Origin: Bartonella apihabitans
GTDB taxonomy: Bacteria > Pseudomonadota > Alphaproteobacteria > Rhizobiales > Rhizobiaceae
NCBI RefSeq assembly: GCF_030758755.1
Contig: NZ_CP132387.1
Location: forward strand, 434,001 to 498,000
Length of the DNA stretch: 64,000 nt
Reading direction: 5' to 3'
The notes below the pieces were generated by a model. It saw nothing but the letters and a program-made list of their open reading frames with translations. It ran no database searches and had not been told where the DNA came from. Positions 1 to 9,586 of this stretch are shown one piece after another. The position numbers and the translations under genes were made by a program. How positions within the stretch are numbered: position 1 is the first letter of the stretch; every line of letters starts with the position of its first letter.

Positions 1-234
1 CTGCGGCTAACGGCTTTAATTGCAATTGGATCAATCTGGATATATTTTCCAAACTCTCTAACGCTTATATCTTCATCACGGCAATCAATCTCAAATCACT
101 TTAAAATGTTCCGATCACGGAAAAGTGATAATTTAAAATATAGCAAAAACAACAGGTTAATATTCATTAATTCCCGTCCAATAGGGGGTTATCAAGTCGG
201 GATCACGGTTGTTGTGAAGTGGCTTCAAGACGGG

Positions 235-1734
235 CTAGATGGTGTTTTTCTGGCCTGTCAAAAGTTGATTTTTTACCTTCGCAAGTTGCAAGCTATGTTC
301 GAATCTCGCAGCTTCCTGTTTCTTCAATTCTTCCGATTCGATGCGGAGAAGATATGATGGGTGAAAAGTGACAAGAACCAGTATTTTTTCTTCTGTCTCG
401 ATTATTTTACCCACCAAGCCGCTTAACGGCTCGTTCAAATCTGTGAGTGAAAACAGGGCAGTTTTCCCCATGGCAACGATAAGCTTCGGTTTGACGATGC
501 CGATTTCTTTCATGAGCCACCAGCGACAATGCTCGACCTCGCTCCGATCTGCTCTTTTATGGAGGCGCTTTCGACCTTTGAGTTCATATTTGAAATGCTT
601 GACGGCGTTGGTGATGTATACCTCATCCCTTTCAATGCCAATTTTCTCTATCGTTTTTTCAAAGATTTGCCCGGCCGGACCGATAAATGGCCGACCAACG
701 AGATCTTCACGGTCGCCCGGTTGTTCTCCGACAATCATAAGAGAAGCATTTTCAGGCCCTTCGCCACAGACAGCCTGCGTTGCTGAACAATGCAAAGGGC
801 AACGTTTGCATGATTTGATAGCGTTATCGAGATCATTGAGAGTTCCAAGCGTTGCTTGCGACTTCAAACTCGTTCGCATGACGTTCCCGGCATTTCTTTC
901 CGATAAGCGGGAATGAAAGAGCGGAGGCTGCAGAACCGGTTGTCTTTCCATCGTTTCAATGCGCGTTTCCGCATTATCAACGAGACTATTGATGATTTCC
1001 GCTTCCGGAAGATTGCTCCAGTATTTTTTTGGCATATGGCTTTGCATGGTTTTGAGTTTCAGTCTTGCCGGATTGAAAATACTGGCAAAATAGGTTTTCC
1101 AGAGCTCTTCGGTTTCATCTTTATTTTGCGGCTTTTTAAATATCGGTTCGCCAAAAAACAGTCTTTTGTTAAAATAGAACGCACTGCCTTTCGGCGTTAG
1201 AATTTGCCAATCCATGTCGCTAAAACGACGGCAGAAAAACGGTATAGCTTCCGCAATAATGAAATGCTGAGGTTCATACCAGGCGGTAAAACAACGCCTG
1301 AATGTGTCGTCGCCAAGACTGTCAATTTCCTTGAAACGTAAAAATGCATGCATATGGTGGATGTCATTGCAAACAGCCTTTTGCCTTGACAGAGCTGTGG
1401 CGGTGTCAATGTCGTAAATTTTTTCAAGAACCGTTTTGTCCTGCTGCAAGCGATAAAGAAGGCGATATAAGAGAGCTGCCGAATCTTCGCTTTCGTGGCA
1501 GATGACATTTTTCGCAAGATTGATGAACTGCTTTGGCACCCGAAATTCTTGGCCTCGTTGTGCAGGCAGATATTTTTCTGAAGGCGGAGAGGAAGGTTCG
1601 CCGTCAAATAATGTCGGGGCTAAATGGTAATGCCAAAAAACATCTTCCGGACGCATTTCTTCCTGTAATAGCAAACGTGCCTTTGTTCGCCACTCGTCAA
1701 AATCCCCCTGTTTTTTCAAAATAATCGTTTTCAT
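235..1734 (-). CDS. UdgX-type uracil-DNA glycosylase fused to a DUF4130-like N-terminal domain
   Basis: Protein of 499 residues. The C-terminal part (about residue 295 on) is a family 4-like uracil-DNA glycosylase: C309-x2-C312 of a probable iron-sulfur cluster, GEGPE at 324-328, GEQPGD at 336-341 and HPSYLLR at 458-464. The insert GRKRLHKRA (387-395) matches the UdgX R-loop; its His392 corresponds to the histidine that in mycobacterial UdgX bonds covalently to the abasic site after uracil removal. The N-terminal half (about 1-260) resembles the conserved domain (TIGR03915/DUF4130) found fused to UdgX. The ATG overlaps the stop of the upstream radical-SAM gene by four bases (ATGA), so the two are translationally coupled. 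Role in uracil-DNA repair follows from the family; the N-terminal domain's activity is unknown. Confidence 0.9.
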   Translation of the reverse strand: MKTIILKKQGDFDEWRTKARLLLQEEMRPEDVFWHYHLAPTLFDGEPSSPPSEKYLPAQRGQEFRVPKQFINLAKNVICHESEDSAALLYRLLYRLQQDKTVLEKIYDIDTATALSRQKAVCNDIHHMHAFLRFKEIDSLGDDTFRRCFTAWYEPQHFIIAEAIPFFCRRFSDMDWQILTPKGSAFYFNKRLFFGEPIFKKPQNKDETEELWKTYFASIFNPARLKLKTMQSHMPKKYWSNLPEAEIINSLVDNAETRIETMERQPVLQPPLFHSRLSERNAGNVMRTSLKSQATLGTLNDLDNAIKSCKRCPLHCSATQAVCGEGPENASLMIVGEQPGDREDLVGRPFIGPAGQIFEKTIEKIGIERDEVYITNAVKHFKYELKGRKRLHKRADRSEVEHCRWWLMKEIGIVKPKLIVAMGKTALFSLTDLNEPLSGLVGKIIETEEKILVLVTFHPSYLLRIESEELKKQEAARFEHSLQLAKVKNQLLTGQKNTI

Positions 1735-2966
1735 GATGAAAAAAGATCAAGTTGTGTCGGTCGCGCACGAAAACGCTCGGCAAGGTGCGAACTGTCAAGA
1801 AGGTTTTTAGGTGTCCAACGTTCGGCAGTGACAAACGGTTTTATTTTTTCAAGGCTGATATGAAAGGTTTTCAAATCTGAAAAATCGAGCCGCTTGAACC
1901 GGCGCGCTGCCAATATCCGTTTAACATTGCGCACACCAAGGCCGGGAACACGCAACAACATTTCCTTGTCGGCTTTATTGATGTCAACCGGAAAGAGATG
2001 CCGGTTTTGTAATGCCCAGGCGAGTTTCGGGTCAAATTCAAGTTCAAGCATGCCACCATTTGTTTTCGTGGTCAGCTCTTCCATTGCAAATCCGTAAAAG
2101 CGGTAAAGCCAATCGGCTTGATAAAGCCGGTGTTCCCTTAAAAGCGGCGGGCGCTTGACGGGAAGCAGGTTTGAAGCATCCGGAATCGGACTGAACGCTG
2201 AATAATAGACTCGCTTTAGCTGGTATCCCGAATAAAGCTCGGCGCTTGATTTTAGGATTGTCGCATCATTGGCATCGTCGGCACCGATGATCATTTGGGT
2301 AGATTGACCGGCTGGTGCGAAACGTTGCGTTTTTTTCGTCTGTAATGTCGCGTCTTTGGAGGCTTCTATATCAATCCTGACATTCGCCATAGCTTGCTTG
2401 ATTGTCAGGATCTTTTTTTGCGGAGCAAAGCGGTTAATGCTTTTTTCTGTTGGCAGTTCGACATTGATCGACAGTCGATCTGCATAACGTCCCGCCTCCT
2501 TGATAAGCGCGTCCGAAGCATCCGGAATGGTTTTTAAATGGATATAGCCGCCAAAATGGTGAATGGTTCGCAAATCGCGGGCAACTTTAACCAATTCCTC
2601 CATTGTCTGATCGGGAGAGCGGATAATGCCGGACGAAAGAAACAAGCCTTCAATGTAATTTCTGCGGTAGAATTCAAGCGTCAAAAACACCACCTCGTCA
2701 GTGGTAAAACGCGCTCGCTCGACATTGCTTGAAGACCGGTTGACACAATAGGCACAGTCAAAAATACAAAAATTGGTGAGCAGAATTTTTAACAAGGAAA
2801 CGCAGCGCCCGTCAGGCGTGAAGGAATGGCAAATTCCCATATTTGCTGTAGCCCCCAAACCGCTTTTTGTGGGTGATTGACGCGTAGAACCGCTTGATGC
2901 ACAGGAAGCATCATATTTGGCAGCATCTGCCAGAATTGCCAATTTCTGTTTGAGTGTTTTGACCAT
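1731..2966 (-). CDS. putative DNA modification/repair radical SAM protein (UdgX partner)
   Basis: Protein of 411 residues. A radical-SAM cluster motif C67-x3-C71-x2-C74 (CIFDCAYC) lies after a conserved N-terminal block (LADAAKYDASCASSG). Near the C-terminus is a helix-hairpin-helix DNA-binding element (LRVPGLGVRNVKRILAAR). This architecture is that of the TIGR03916 family, whose genes are regularly next to UdgX/DUF4130 genes, as here. The reaction is not known; a DNA-base lesion or modification is the usual guess because of the HhH and the partner. It is the first gene of a two-gene operon, and a GTTC-N7-GTTC box lies 5 to 19 bases before its ATG, suggesting SOS control. No good Shine-Dalgarno is visible. 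Confidence 0.9.
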   Translation of the reverse strand: MVKTLKQKLAILADAAKYDASCASSGSTRQSPTKSGLGATANMGICHSFTPDGRCVSLLKILLTNFCIFDCAYCVNRSSSNVERARFTTDEVVFLTLEFYRRNYIEGLFLSSGIIRSPDQTMEELVKVARDLRTIHHFGGYIHLKTIPDASDALIKEAGRYADRLSINVELPTEKSINRFAPQKKILTIKQAMANVRIDIEASKDATLQTKKTQRFAPAGQSTQMIIGADDANDATILKSSAELYSGYQLKRVYYSAFSPIPDASNLLPVKRPPLLREHRLYQADWLYRFYGFAMEELTTKTNGGMLELEFDPKLAWALQNRHLFPVDINKADKEMLLRVPGLGVRNVKRILAARRFKRLDFSDLKTFHISLEKIKPFVTAERWTPKNLLDSSHLAERFRARPTQLDLFSS

Positions 2967-2970
2967 GTTT

Positions 2971-2985
2971 GTTCACTATTTGTTC
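2971..2985 (-). promoter_or_regulatory. candidate LexA (SOS) box upstream of the radical SAM-UdgX operon
   Basis: On the plus strand the bases read GTTC-actattt-GTTC, an exact match to the direct-repeat LexA operator GTTC-N7-GTTC known in Rhizobium and Rhodobacter. It ends five bases before the start codon of the radical-SAM gene, where a bound repressor would block transcription. Just upstream on the minus strand is a possible -10 (TATATT). Binding is inferred, not shown. Confidence 0.65.
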
Positions 2986-3322
2986 TATTCGACGAATATA
3001 GACTTGAAGCGTGGGAAGTAAAGGAAAAACAGCAAGTCACGACGCGCTGAAATCAACAATTCCGCCAAAGAGCCAATTCAAGTCAGTTAATTTTGGCTTT
3101 ATCGGTCAGACGATTCCATATTGTGTTTCACTTTGTAACGACTTGGATTCAATTTGAATAATAAAGACGTTGGAGAGACCAATCCGTTTACACCGATAAT
3201 CAGGCAATTTTTCGAGAGTAAAAATTGAAAGAGCAGCATAACGAATTTTTATGCAGAAATTGTTCTCATAACGAAGGTTTCAATGCAGGAACTGTTCTTT
3301 ATCGGGTTTTACTTGTTTTATG
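2986..3322. other. intergenic region without a gene
   Basis: About 340 bases between the start of the radical-SAM gene and the stop of nhaA, both on the minus strand. It should hold the promoter of the radical SAM-UdgX operon and the 3' end of the nhaA transcript. No convincing coding sequence, strong hairpin or RNA gene was seen. Confidence 0.5.
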
Positions 3323-4657
3323 TTATGCACGAAATTTTAACCATAAACCGTAGCCCAGTCCGAAGATAGCCGACACCAGAGATCCGCAAAGAATCGCAAA
3401 TTTTGCTGCTTCCAATTGTTGAGGAACATTGAAGGCTAAAGTTGCTGTAAAAATCGCCATAGTAAAACCGATACCACCCAATAATCCGACGAGTATCATT
3501 GCGCGCCAATTTACTCCCGAAGGGAGAGTGCAAAACCCGAAACGGACGGCAAGCAAACTTATGAGGAAAATGCCCAGAGGTTTACCGATAGCAAGGCCTA
3601 GTCCTGTTCCAATCATGATGATGAGGGAGGAATGATCTTCGAATTCGACATTGGAAATATTGATACCCGCATTGGCCAGAGCAAAGAGTGGCATAATGAC
3701 AAATAATACCCAAGGACTAAAGGCGGCAACAAGTCTTGATACGGGAGCGTCGATTGCAGCTTCACTCTTTCGTATTTCAAGAAGAGCAAAATAGTGCTTT
3801 GAAGCGCTGTCTTCAGGCTTTTCATTTTTCAATATTTCCAAAGCGTAAGACAGTCGGTTGATAGGCGCAATCAGTGAGCGGGGGGCAAGTGCTGGTGTCA
3901 ATAATCCCAAAATAACGCCCGAAAGGGAAGGGTGTATTCCACATATCATAAGTCCGAGCCAGAGGAGAGCGGCAGGAAGAACATAAACCAGTGCCGAGTT
4001 AATCCCAATCCATTGCAAAAAAATGAGGATGATAATTGCAAGACATGCAATGGGCAGGCCTGTCAGATCAAAGCCGTTAGAGTAAAAAATCGCTATAATC
4101 AAAATAGCGATAATGTCATCTATCGTGGCGAGCGCAAGCAAAACGATTCTCAAGTTGTTTGGAACGGATTTTCCTAAGAGCGCCAGAATCCCGATTGCAA
4201 AGGCTATGTCGGTTGCAGTGGGGACAGCCCAGCCATGACTGGTTGGCGGCATAGGATTGATAGAAAAATAAATAATTGCCGGCATGAAAACGCCGCCGAT
4301 AGCTGCAACCAATGGTAACAAAGCCTGACTTAATTTTGATAATGCCCCATCGTGTATTTCCCGTCTTATCTCCATGCCTGCGACAAGGAAAAAGAATGTC
4401 ATCAAGCCGTCATTGACCAGAAAGTGCAGGTCTTTGGAAAAGCAATATCCGAAGGCTTCTATTGAAATTTTTTGCTGCCAGAAATTTTGGTAAGCGGTTC
4501 CATAAGTTGAATTGGCAAGCAAGAGAGCGACCATTGTTGCAATAATAAGAGCAACGCCCGCCATCGCATCAATATGAACTATGTTGCGACAGATTGAAAA
4601 TATCTTTTCGGCAAAGACAGATGCACGGTTAGGCAAGCGATGGGATATATTTTTCAT
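3323..4657 (-). CDS. nhaA: Na+/H+ antiporter NhaA
   Basis: Protein of 444 residues with about a dozen hydrophobic segments, an inner-membrane electrogenic antiporter exchanging sodium for protons in pH and salt homeostasis. NhaA family signatures are visible: the N-terminal block LVNDGLMTFFFLVAGMEIRREI, the segment TATDIAFAIGILALLG, and the paired aspartates in ATIDDIIAI that bind the ions. The C-terminal segment GLLGGIGFTMAIF is also typical. The N-terminus has about 30 extra hydrophilic residues before the first membrane segment, so a later start cannot be excluded. It is a monocistronic minus-strand gene with roughly 300 bases of AT-rich DNA upstream. Confidence 0.95.
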   Translation of the reverse strand: MKNISHRLPNRASVFAEKIFSICRNIVHIDAMAGVALIIATMVALLLANSTYGTAYQNFWQQKISIEAFGYCFSKDLHFLVNDGLMTFFFLVAGMEIRREIHDGALSKLSQALLPLVAAIGGVFMPAIIYFSINPMPPTSHGWAVPTATDIAFAIGILALLGKSVPNNLRIVLLALATIDDIIAILIIAIFYSNGFDLTGLPIACLAIIILIFLQWIGINSALVYVLPAALLWLGLMICGIHPSLSGVILGLLTPALAPRSLIAPINRLSYALEILKNEKPEDSASKHYFALLEIRKSEAAIDAPVSRLVAAFSPWVLFVIMPLFALANAGINISNVEFEDHSSLIIMIGTGLGLAIGKPLGIFLISLLAVRFGFCTLPSGVNWRAMILVGLLGGIGFTMAIFTATLAFNVPQQLEAAKFAILCGSLVSAIFGLGYGLWLKFRA

Positions 4658-4962
4658 GGCAGGTCCTTCTGTGCTGGCTGGCCCGACCAGCTTGAAACCT
4701 GCCCGTAAACAATTTACCGGACACCCGATACTTTTATATCCAAACGATCGATAATATACAAGTCGACACTATTCTTTATAGTGTTCAAATTGGGAAGCTT
4801 TAATAGATCAATAAAATTTTATAAAACACACCAATTCAAAAGAGAAATTTAAATATATTTTTATATCTAAAAAATATTGATTAATTATATTCTTAAATAA
4901 GCGAAAATATATAGGGAATTAGCTATTAAATAATTCCCTATATATAAAATGTATTTCACTAT
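4658..4962. other. AT-rich intergenic region upstream of nhaA
   Basis: About 305 very AT-rich bases between nhaA and the stop of the next minus-strand gene. It contains a perfect 15-bp inverted repeat near its right end (listed separately) and must hold the nhaA promoter. No gene was recognised in it. Confidence 0.5.
4907..4945 (-). terminator. perfect 15-bp hairpin after the two-gene envelope operon
   Basis: The arms 4907-4921 and 4931-4945 are perfect reverse complements (core GGGAATTA/TAATTCCC) around a nine-base loop. The hairpin starts 17 bases beyond the minus-strand stop codon at 4963 and is followed on that strand by ATATATTTTC, a weak U-tract. This is the expected place for an intrinsic terminator; the U-tract is short, so transcript-end protection is an alternative. 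Confidence 0.6.
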
Positions 4963-6660
4963 TTAATTTTCATTTTTTACGACCAGATCAACTTTATTGA
5001 GAGCACCTGAAAGATCATTTTGTAATGCTGTTTCAAGATCGGTTGCTGTGAGTCCTTTATCGTCTTTGGCTTTTATTGATATTTTAAGTGTTCCCGGTTT
5101 TTTTGCAAAAGCACCGAAAGCAGATGAAATCTTTTGTGCTTCTTCATGATCTTTCAAAAGCATTTCCGGACTCTTCGTCATAACCACATAAAAGTCGTCA
5201 TAAAGTTCTTTCTTGAGATCGTGTTTATTGTCGTTCAAGTTTCGGGCAAGATAGGTAAACAATTTGTCGATGAAGCCGAAATCGGAATAACGCATATCCG
5301 CTTTAGTGATGCCAATTTTGTTTGCGGCATCAAGCATCGCTTGTTTGTCGCCCGAAAAAAGTTCCGAACCGGCGTTGATAATCGTAGCGGACATTTCGCC
5401 GGAACCAATGCCATCAGCGTTAAATGACAGATCATTAAGGGAAAGAGTTTGACGACCGGAATTATAAGAGAAATCAAGCTTGCCCGAGAGATCCAGTGTG
5501 TTGAATCCCATATTTCTAAACAATTCGAAACTTTTCTGCGGCATTTCGCTGGTGTTCAATGAAAAACCATCCAGTTTTACCAACAAACTTTCAGGGACAG
5601 CCTGTTTCCATTCTCTTGGTTGGAGTTGGAACGAATTCAGGCTTGCTTTGACTGTTGGTAAATCGATATCGGCTTTTTCAACTTCGGCATCAATAGCCGT
5701 AATTGCCGAGACAAGTGTTATCAGCAATTCGTTCCTTGCTGCTTTTTCACCCTTTTCATCACCGCTTTTTTTGGCCTCCAGATAGCTACGTGCGAGATCT
5801 TCAGGCACTGCTTCCATCGGCCGCATTTTTAACCCCTCGGTTTTAAACTTGTTGAGCGAAAAATGGGCATTACGGTTGGTGCCCTCGAAGACATCGATCG
5901 CAATATCGCCCAGTTCAACAGGACCGAAGATAGTCCGGCCAATTTTGTCCGGTTTTACTTTACCGGCCAATATTCCATAGGTGTAAGCGAGATCAATATC
6001 ACTCGCTTGCAGGGCATTGCTCTTGCCAATAAGCCGGAGGTTATTCAATTCACTCGTATTGGAATTTGGCAAGCCGACATTTGTACTCATGCCTGCAATG
6101 CCAACAGAGCCGATATTGCCAGCCTTCAAACTCGAAAGCCAGAAGCCCTTGATATCAAGTTTTTCTGTTTCACCCTGCGGATTGGACAGGGATACCTCTA
6201 TATCCGGCGCATTGACCGACGATATACCAATGCGCAACAAAGCTTGTAAAACGTTGGATGCAATAGATGTATCCTTTTCTTTGAGGGTGATACCATTCAA
6301 CGTCATTTCAGGTACAACGACATGGATATTGTCCCGTTTCAAATCAATATCATAAATTGTAAATGAACCGGGGACAAAGCCAACAGGAGGGCGACCGGAA
6401 ACAGCGCCTATTTTGAGAGAGACACCGTCCGGCACGGGTAAGGTGACGTTCTTCAGGTTGACATTGCCTGCGACGGTCACCTCTGATTGTTCGGCTTTGA
6501 CACCATGTTTTGTCATCTCGTCTTTGACAAAACTGTTCAGATAGGGAGCGGCCATATAAAAGGCTCCGACACCCAATATGGCCAGAATGACCACGCCTCC
6601 AATGATATAAATTAACCAGCGTTTAAGTGTTGCTATTAACCAGCCACTGAAATTGGCCAT
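4963..6660 (-). CDS. hypothetical envelope protein with one N-terminal membrane anchor
   Basis: Protein of 565 residues that I cannot assign to a named family. Residues about 15-37 form one hydrophobic segment (LIYIIGGVVILAILGVGAF) after a positively charged start, so the large remainder is probably periplasmic. The body is rich in short alternating hydrophobic segments suggestive of beta structure, with repeated phrases such as VTLPVPDGVSLKIG and LDLSGKLDFSYNSG, vaguely like AsmA/YdgA-type envelope proteins. It begins 15 bases after the stop of the 681-residue gene upstream, which has the same architecture, so the pair probably arose by duplication and acts together. A role in envelope or lipid traffic is a guess. 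Confidence 0.7.
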   Translation of the reverse strand: MANFSGWLIATLKRWLIYIIGGVVILAILGVGAFYMAAPYLNSFVKDEMTKHGVKAEQSEVTVAGNVNLKNVTLPVPDGVSLKIGAVSGRPPVGFVPGSFTIYDIDLKRDNIHVVVPEMTLNGITLKEKDTSIASNVLQALLRIGISSVNAPDIEVSLSNPQGETEKLDIKGFWLSSLKAGNIGSVGIAGMSTNVGLPNSNTSELNNLRLIGKSNALQASDIDLAYTYGILAGKVKPDKIGRTIFGPVELGDIAIDVFEGTNRNAHFSLNKFKTEGLKMRPMEAVPEDLARSYLEAKKSGDEKGEKAARNELLITLVSAITAIDAEVEKADIDLPTVKASLNSFQLQPREWKQAVPESLLVKLDGFSLNTSEMPQKSFELFRNMGFNTLDLSGKLDFSYNSGRQTLSLNDLSFNADGIGSGEMSATIINAGSELFSGDKQAMLDAANKIGITKADMRYSDFGFIDKLFTYLARNLNDNKHDLKKELYDDFYVVMTKSPEMLLKDHEEAQKISSAFGAFAKKPGTLKISIKAKDDKGLTATDLETALQNDLSGALNKVDLVVKNEN

Positions 6661-6675
6661 TACATTTTTCCAGTC

Positions 6676-8721
6676 TTAATGTGTTGTATCTGCACTCAAG
6701 TCTATTTTATCGACAAAAGTTGTAGGAGCTAGCCTTAATGCCAGCAAGTCGTCCAAGCCGAGACCATCTTTTGATTTAGCTACAGCATCAATATTGATAG
6801 TTCCACCGCTTTCTAAAAAGTTTTGCACTGCTTCGCCAGATTTTTGTGAATTTTCCGCACCGAGGAAAATTGCAATAGCCAATCGGGCTTTGATCGCCGC
6901 TTCCTTGCGTTTGTCAGCAAATTTTTCGCCTGTATTCGCATCATAAAATTTTGCATAACGTTCAAGAAAGCTATCAGCGTTTGCCGTCAGGTGCAGATCA
7001 TTTATGTGTATGACCAAAGCAGATGCTATTATCATCGCTAAATTGTCTGAAAATAATTCCGGTCTGACATTTGAAAGTGTGCCGTTGAAGGACGCAGTTG
7101 CCATGTCCTTATAATCAAAAGTGTTGTTAAAATTAATTTTTTGGCTGTCACGATCCCAGCTGGCATCAAAAGTCCCATTGTATTTGATCGTTTTATAGCC
7201 GATTTCTTTTAAGACATCGGGTTCTTTTTGTGGATCGGAATACGGGGATAAAATAGAATTCATTATATTTGAACGATCACGTTCAGCAGCGACCTCAAAA
7301 TCTTTTATTACTATTTTCAAAGATGTCGGTATAATTCCCTCGCCGAAATCGGTATTGACGTCAGCTGCCCCTAACGTAAAGTGATAACCTTCACTGTTTT
7401 CGGTTGTGGAGTTGGAAAATTTAACACCGGATGTATGAATATTTTTAAATTGTGGCATGACTATCATCAAGTCGGGGTTCGAATATAAGTTATAAAGACT
7501 TTCATAATCAGCTTTACCCGAGCTAATCTCACGATTTAAAACATCAATAAAGTCATTCAACTGCTTCGAACGCAGGTTCGTAATTGAAAAATTATCTATT
7601 ATTAAAGAACCTAAATATTTTCCGGCGGCTTCATAACCATCCAGACTAATATCCACATGTCCATTCCGGTAAGTAACGGAAAAATTTTTCAGCTTCGTAG
7701 TCATCAGGTCGGCAAATTTTCGAGAAACTCCATCGACATGTAGGTCCGCAAATCCGACCGATGAAAGTATGGCGAGCTCTTTGAGCAGAGTTTCGTGCTC
7801 TTTTGTTTTTCCGGCATTATCAGGGGAAGCATAATTTGCGCTTTCTTCAATTAAACTGTTCAATGAAAAAGGTAGATGGCGCAACGACAGTTTTGTTCCC
7901 CACATTGTCTGGGTAGTAGACAGATAGCTGTTTTCGCCTTTGAGGGGTAGGTTGATTACAATGTCATGAATTGACCAGCCATTTGCGACATCCTTGAACG
8001 GATTTTCCGCGTTGGAGCCAGATGTGGATTCGTTAAAATAGCTAACGAGAAAACCGAGATCGAGGTTGTTCAGTTCACTCTTACCGCATTCCATCTTGGT
8101 AAATTCTGTATCCGCCGGTGAGGCACTTTTTTTGCGCAATGGATATTCACCTGACATACTATCGGCTGTCACCTTTTTGATGAGACCCTTCGCAATGTCA
8201 TCAAAAATAACGTTGTTATAAGAAAAGGTTGTTCCTGCAGTTTTTTGTCCATCGGTCCAGATCACAGTCGGAGCAACAATTTTTTTCGCAGTAATATTTC
8301 GAATATCGAAAAAATATTGATTGTCAGATGTTTTTGCATCATTGAGCGCGAAGTTTTCCAAAGTCATAACCGGAATAGACAGTTCGCTTTGACCTAACGC
8401 ATAGCTGATTTTTTCAAGTTCGAGTTTTTTACTGGTTTTGCCGGAGAAGTTGACTTCACCCTTGATTGTCTCGGCCCGCAGACTTCTATCTTTGGAAAAA
8501 TTGATCTTGGCATCATGAATAGTAAAATGACGCCGCCAACTTACATCAAGCGAACTGAAGCTGACGCCATTTTCTTTGAGAAAATTTTCAACGTGTTTTT
8601 GTGCTGAACGAGCGAGATAGAAAACAAAACCACCCGCTATAATAGCAAGAACAATGATGCTTATGATAATTTTTGTCCAAGGCGACTTTCGGGTTCCCTT
8701 GTCAATGATTTGTTCACTCAT
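6676..8721 (-). CDS. hypothetical envelope protein with one N-terminal membrane anchor (longer paralogue-like partner)
   Basis: Protein of 681 residues, not recognised. After a charged N-terminus, residues about 18-36 form a single hydrophobic anchor (IIISIIVLAIIAGGFVFYL), and the rest is predicted periplasmic. The sequence following the anchor (NGVSFSSLDVSWRRHFTIHDAKINF) parallels the downstream protein (HGVKAEQSEVTVAGNVNLKNVTL): a bent-helix segment followed by a beta-rich domain. Both end in a segment on summed inner products or inhibition-free beta strands without catalytic motifs. It is first in the two-gene minus-strand operon with the 565-residue gene 15 bases downstream. Function unknown; comparison with AsmA/YdgA-type proteins is only architectural. 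Confidence 0.7.
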   Translation of the reverse strand: MSEQIIDKGTRKSPWTKIIISIIVLAIIAGGFVFYLARSAQKHVENFLKENGVSFSSLDVSWRRHFTIHDAKINFSKDRSLRAETIKGEVNFSGKTSKKLELEKISYALGQSELSIPVMTLENFALNDAKTSDNQYFFDIRNITAKKIVAPTVIWTDGQKTAGTTFSYNNVIFDDIAKGLIKKVTADSMSGEYPLRKKSASPADTEFTKMECGKSELNNLDLGFLVSYFNESTSGSNAENPFKDVANGWSIHDIVINLPLKGENSYLSTTQTMWGTKLSLRHLPFSLNSLIEESANYASPDNAGKTKEHETLLKELAILSSVGFADLHVDGVSRKFADLMTTKLKNFSVTYRNGHVDISLDGYEAAGKYLGSLIIDNFSITNLRSKQLNDFIDVLNREISSGKADYESLYNLYSNPDLMIVMPQFKNIHTSGVKFSNSTTENSEGYHFTLGAADVNTDFGEGIIPTSLKIVIKDFEVAAERDRSNIMNSILSPYSDPQKEPDVLKEIGYKTIKYNGTFDASWDRDSQKINFNNTFDYKDMATASFNGTLSNVRPELFSDNLAMIIASALVIHINDLHLTANADSFLERYAKFYDANTGEKFADKRKEAAIKARLAIAIFLGAENSQKSGEAVQNFLESGGTINIDAVAKSKDGLGLDDLLALRLAPTTFVDKIDLSADTTH

Positions 8722-9586
8722 CCCGTTTCCCCTCGATTGAAAAGGTTAAAATGCAACACACGTTGTTCTGTTTTCCATAATGAAAATGAATTGCGACTTT
8801 ATTCTGAATAAACAATGCATAATATAATGAAGTCGCAGAGTCTTGTTCTTTTTTTTATTCTAACAGTCAATTCACCTGTCACCGGCTTCGGTGGATAGCG
8901 ATTTTCGGGCATTCCATATAAAATCCTGGTTGATAATATCAGTTTCGACTTTTCAAAGGCCGCTTGTCTTTCAGACGTGCGAACACCATAGGCTATAAAC
9001 ACGATCTGCTTATATAAGTCGGAACCGCTTTCAGGAAATGGTGGTTAGAGCGCTGATGACAGAGATATTGATAGGACGATTTGAAGGTAGAATTTCATGG
9101 CGTCACTATGTGATATTCGAAAATATCCGGAATTTTAAATTATAAACCCCTTACTGGCGGTATTTCTGTGAGGAAATGACAACGGCTATTCTCTCCCGAT
9201 TTTGAAGTAAAAAGTTTGAAATTAGCAGGAAAAAGAGGCGAAATATCGTCATTTCATCTATGCAGACAATATTTGATTGAGTTTGTCATGCGGTCTGCCA
9301 TTGTCGTGTTATCGAGCTTCTTCGAGATAGAAATGAACGTGCTCTTTAAGAATTGTAATTATTACCATTAAAGCGGCGCATATTTGCGCTTTGCCGGTTA
9401 CCAAAATTCTTGAATTTAATTGATGCAATCGCGTTTTTCGGCAAAAACGTCCGATTAAACAATACGCTCAGGGTAAAATTCTCGGGGCGCATTAAAACAT
9501 CTAATCCAAGACACCAAAGCCGACAAAGCCCATTTTCTTTTGATAGAGCATTCGATCAATTTGAAACGCAGGTTTGAAAATCACGA
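8722..9586. other. long intergenic region without a recognised gene
   Basis: About 865 bases between two minus-strand genes. It should hold the promoter of the envelope-protein operon and the end of the SulP transcript. A short minus-strand reading frame at 8799-9002 (67 codons) has no family resemblance and no clear ribosome site, so it is not called. A small hairpin (CGTTTTT-cggc-AAAAACG, about 9432-9449) is present but has no U-tract. Confidence 0.4.

Noticed and set aside
106..357. Plus-strand reading frame at the left edge
   Set aside because: It overlaps the end of the UdgX gene and has no family resemblance or ribosome site.
8799..9002. Minus-strand frame of 67 codons
   Set aside because: No homology signal, poor start context and biased composition; treated as intergenic.
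9432..9449. Terminator for the SulP gene
   Set aside because: The small hairpin lies about 140 bases from the stop and lacks a U-tract.
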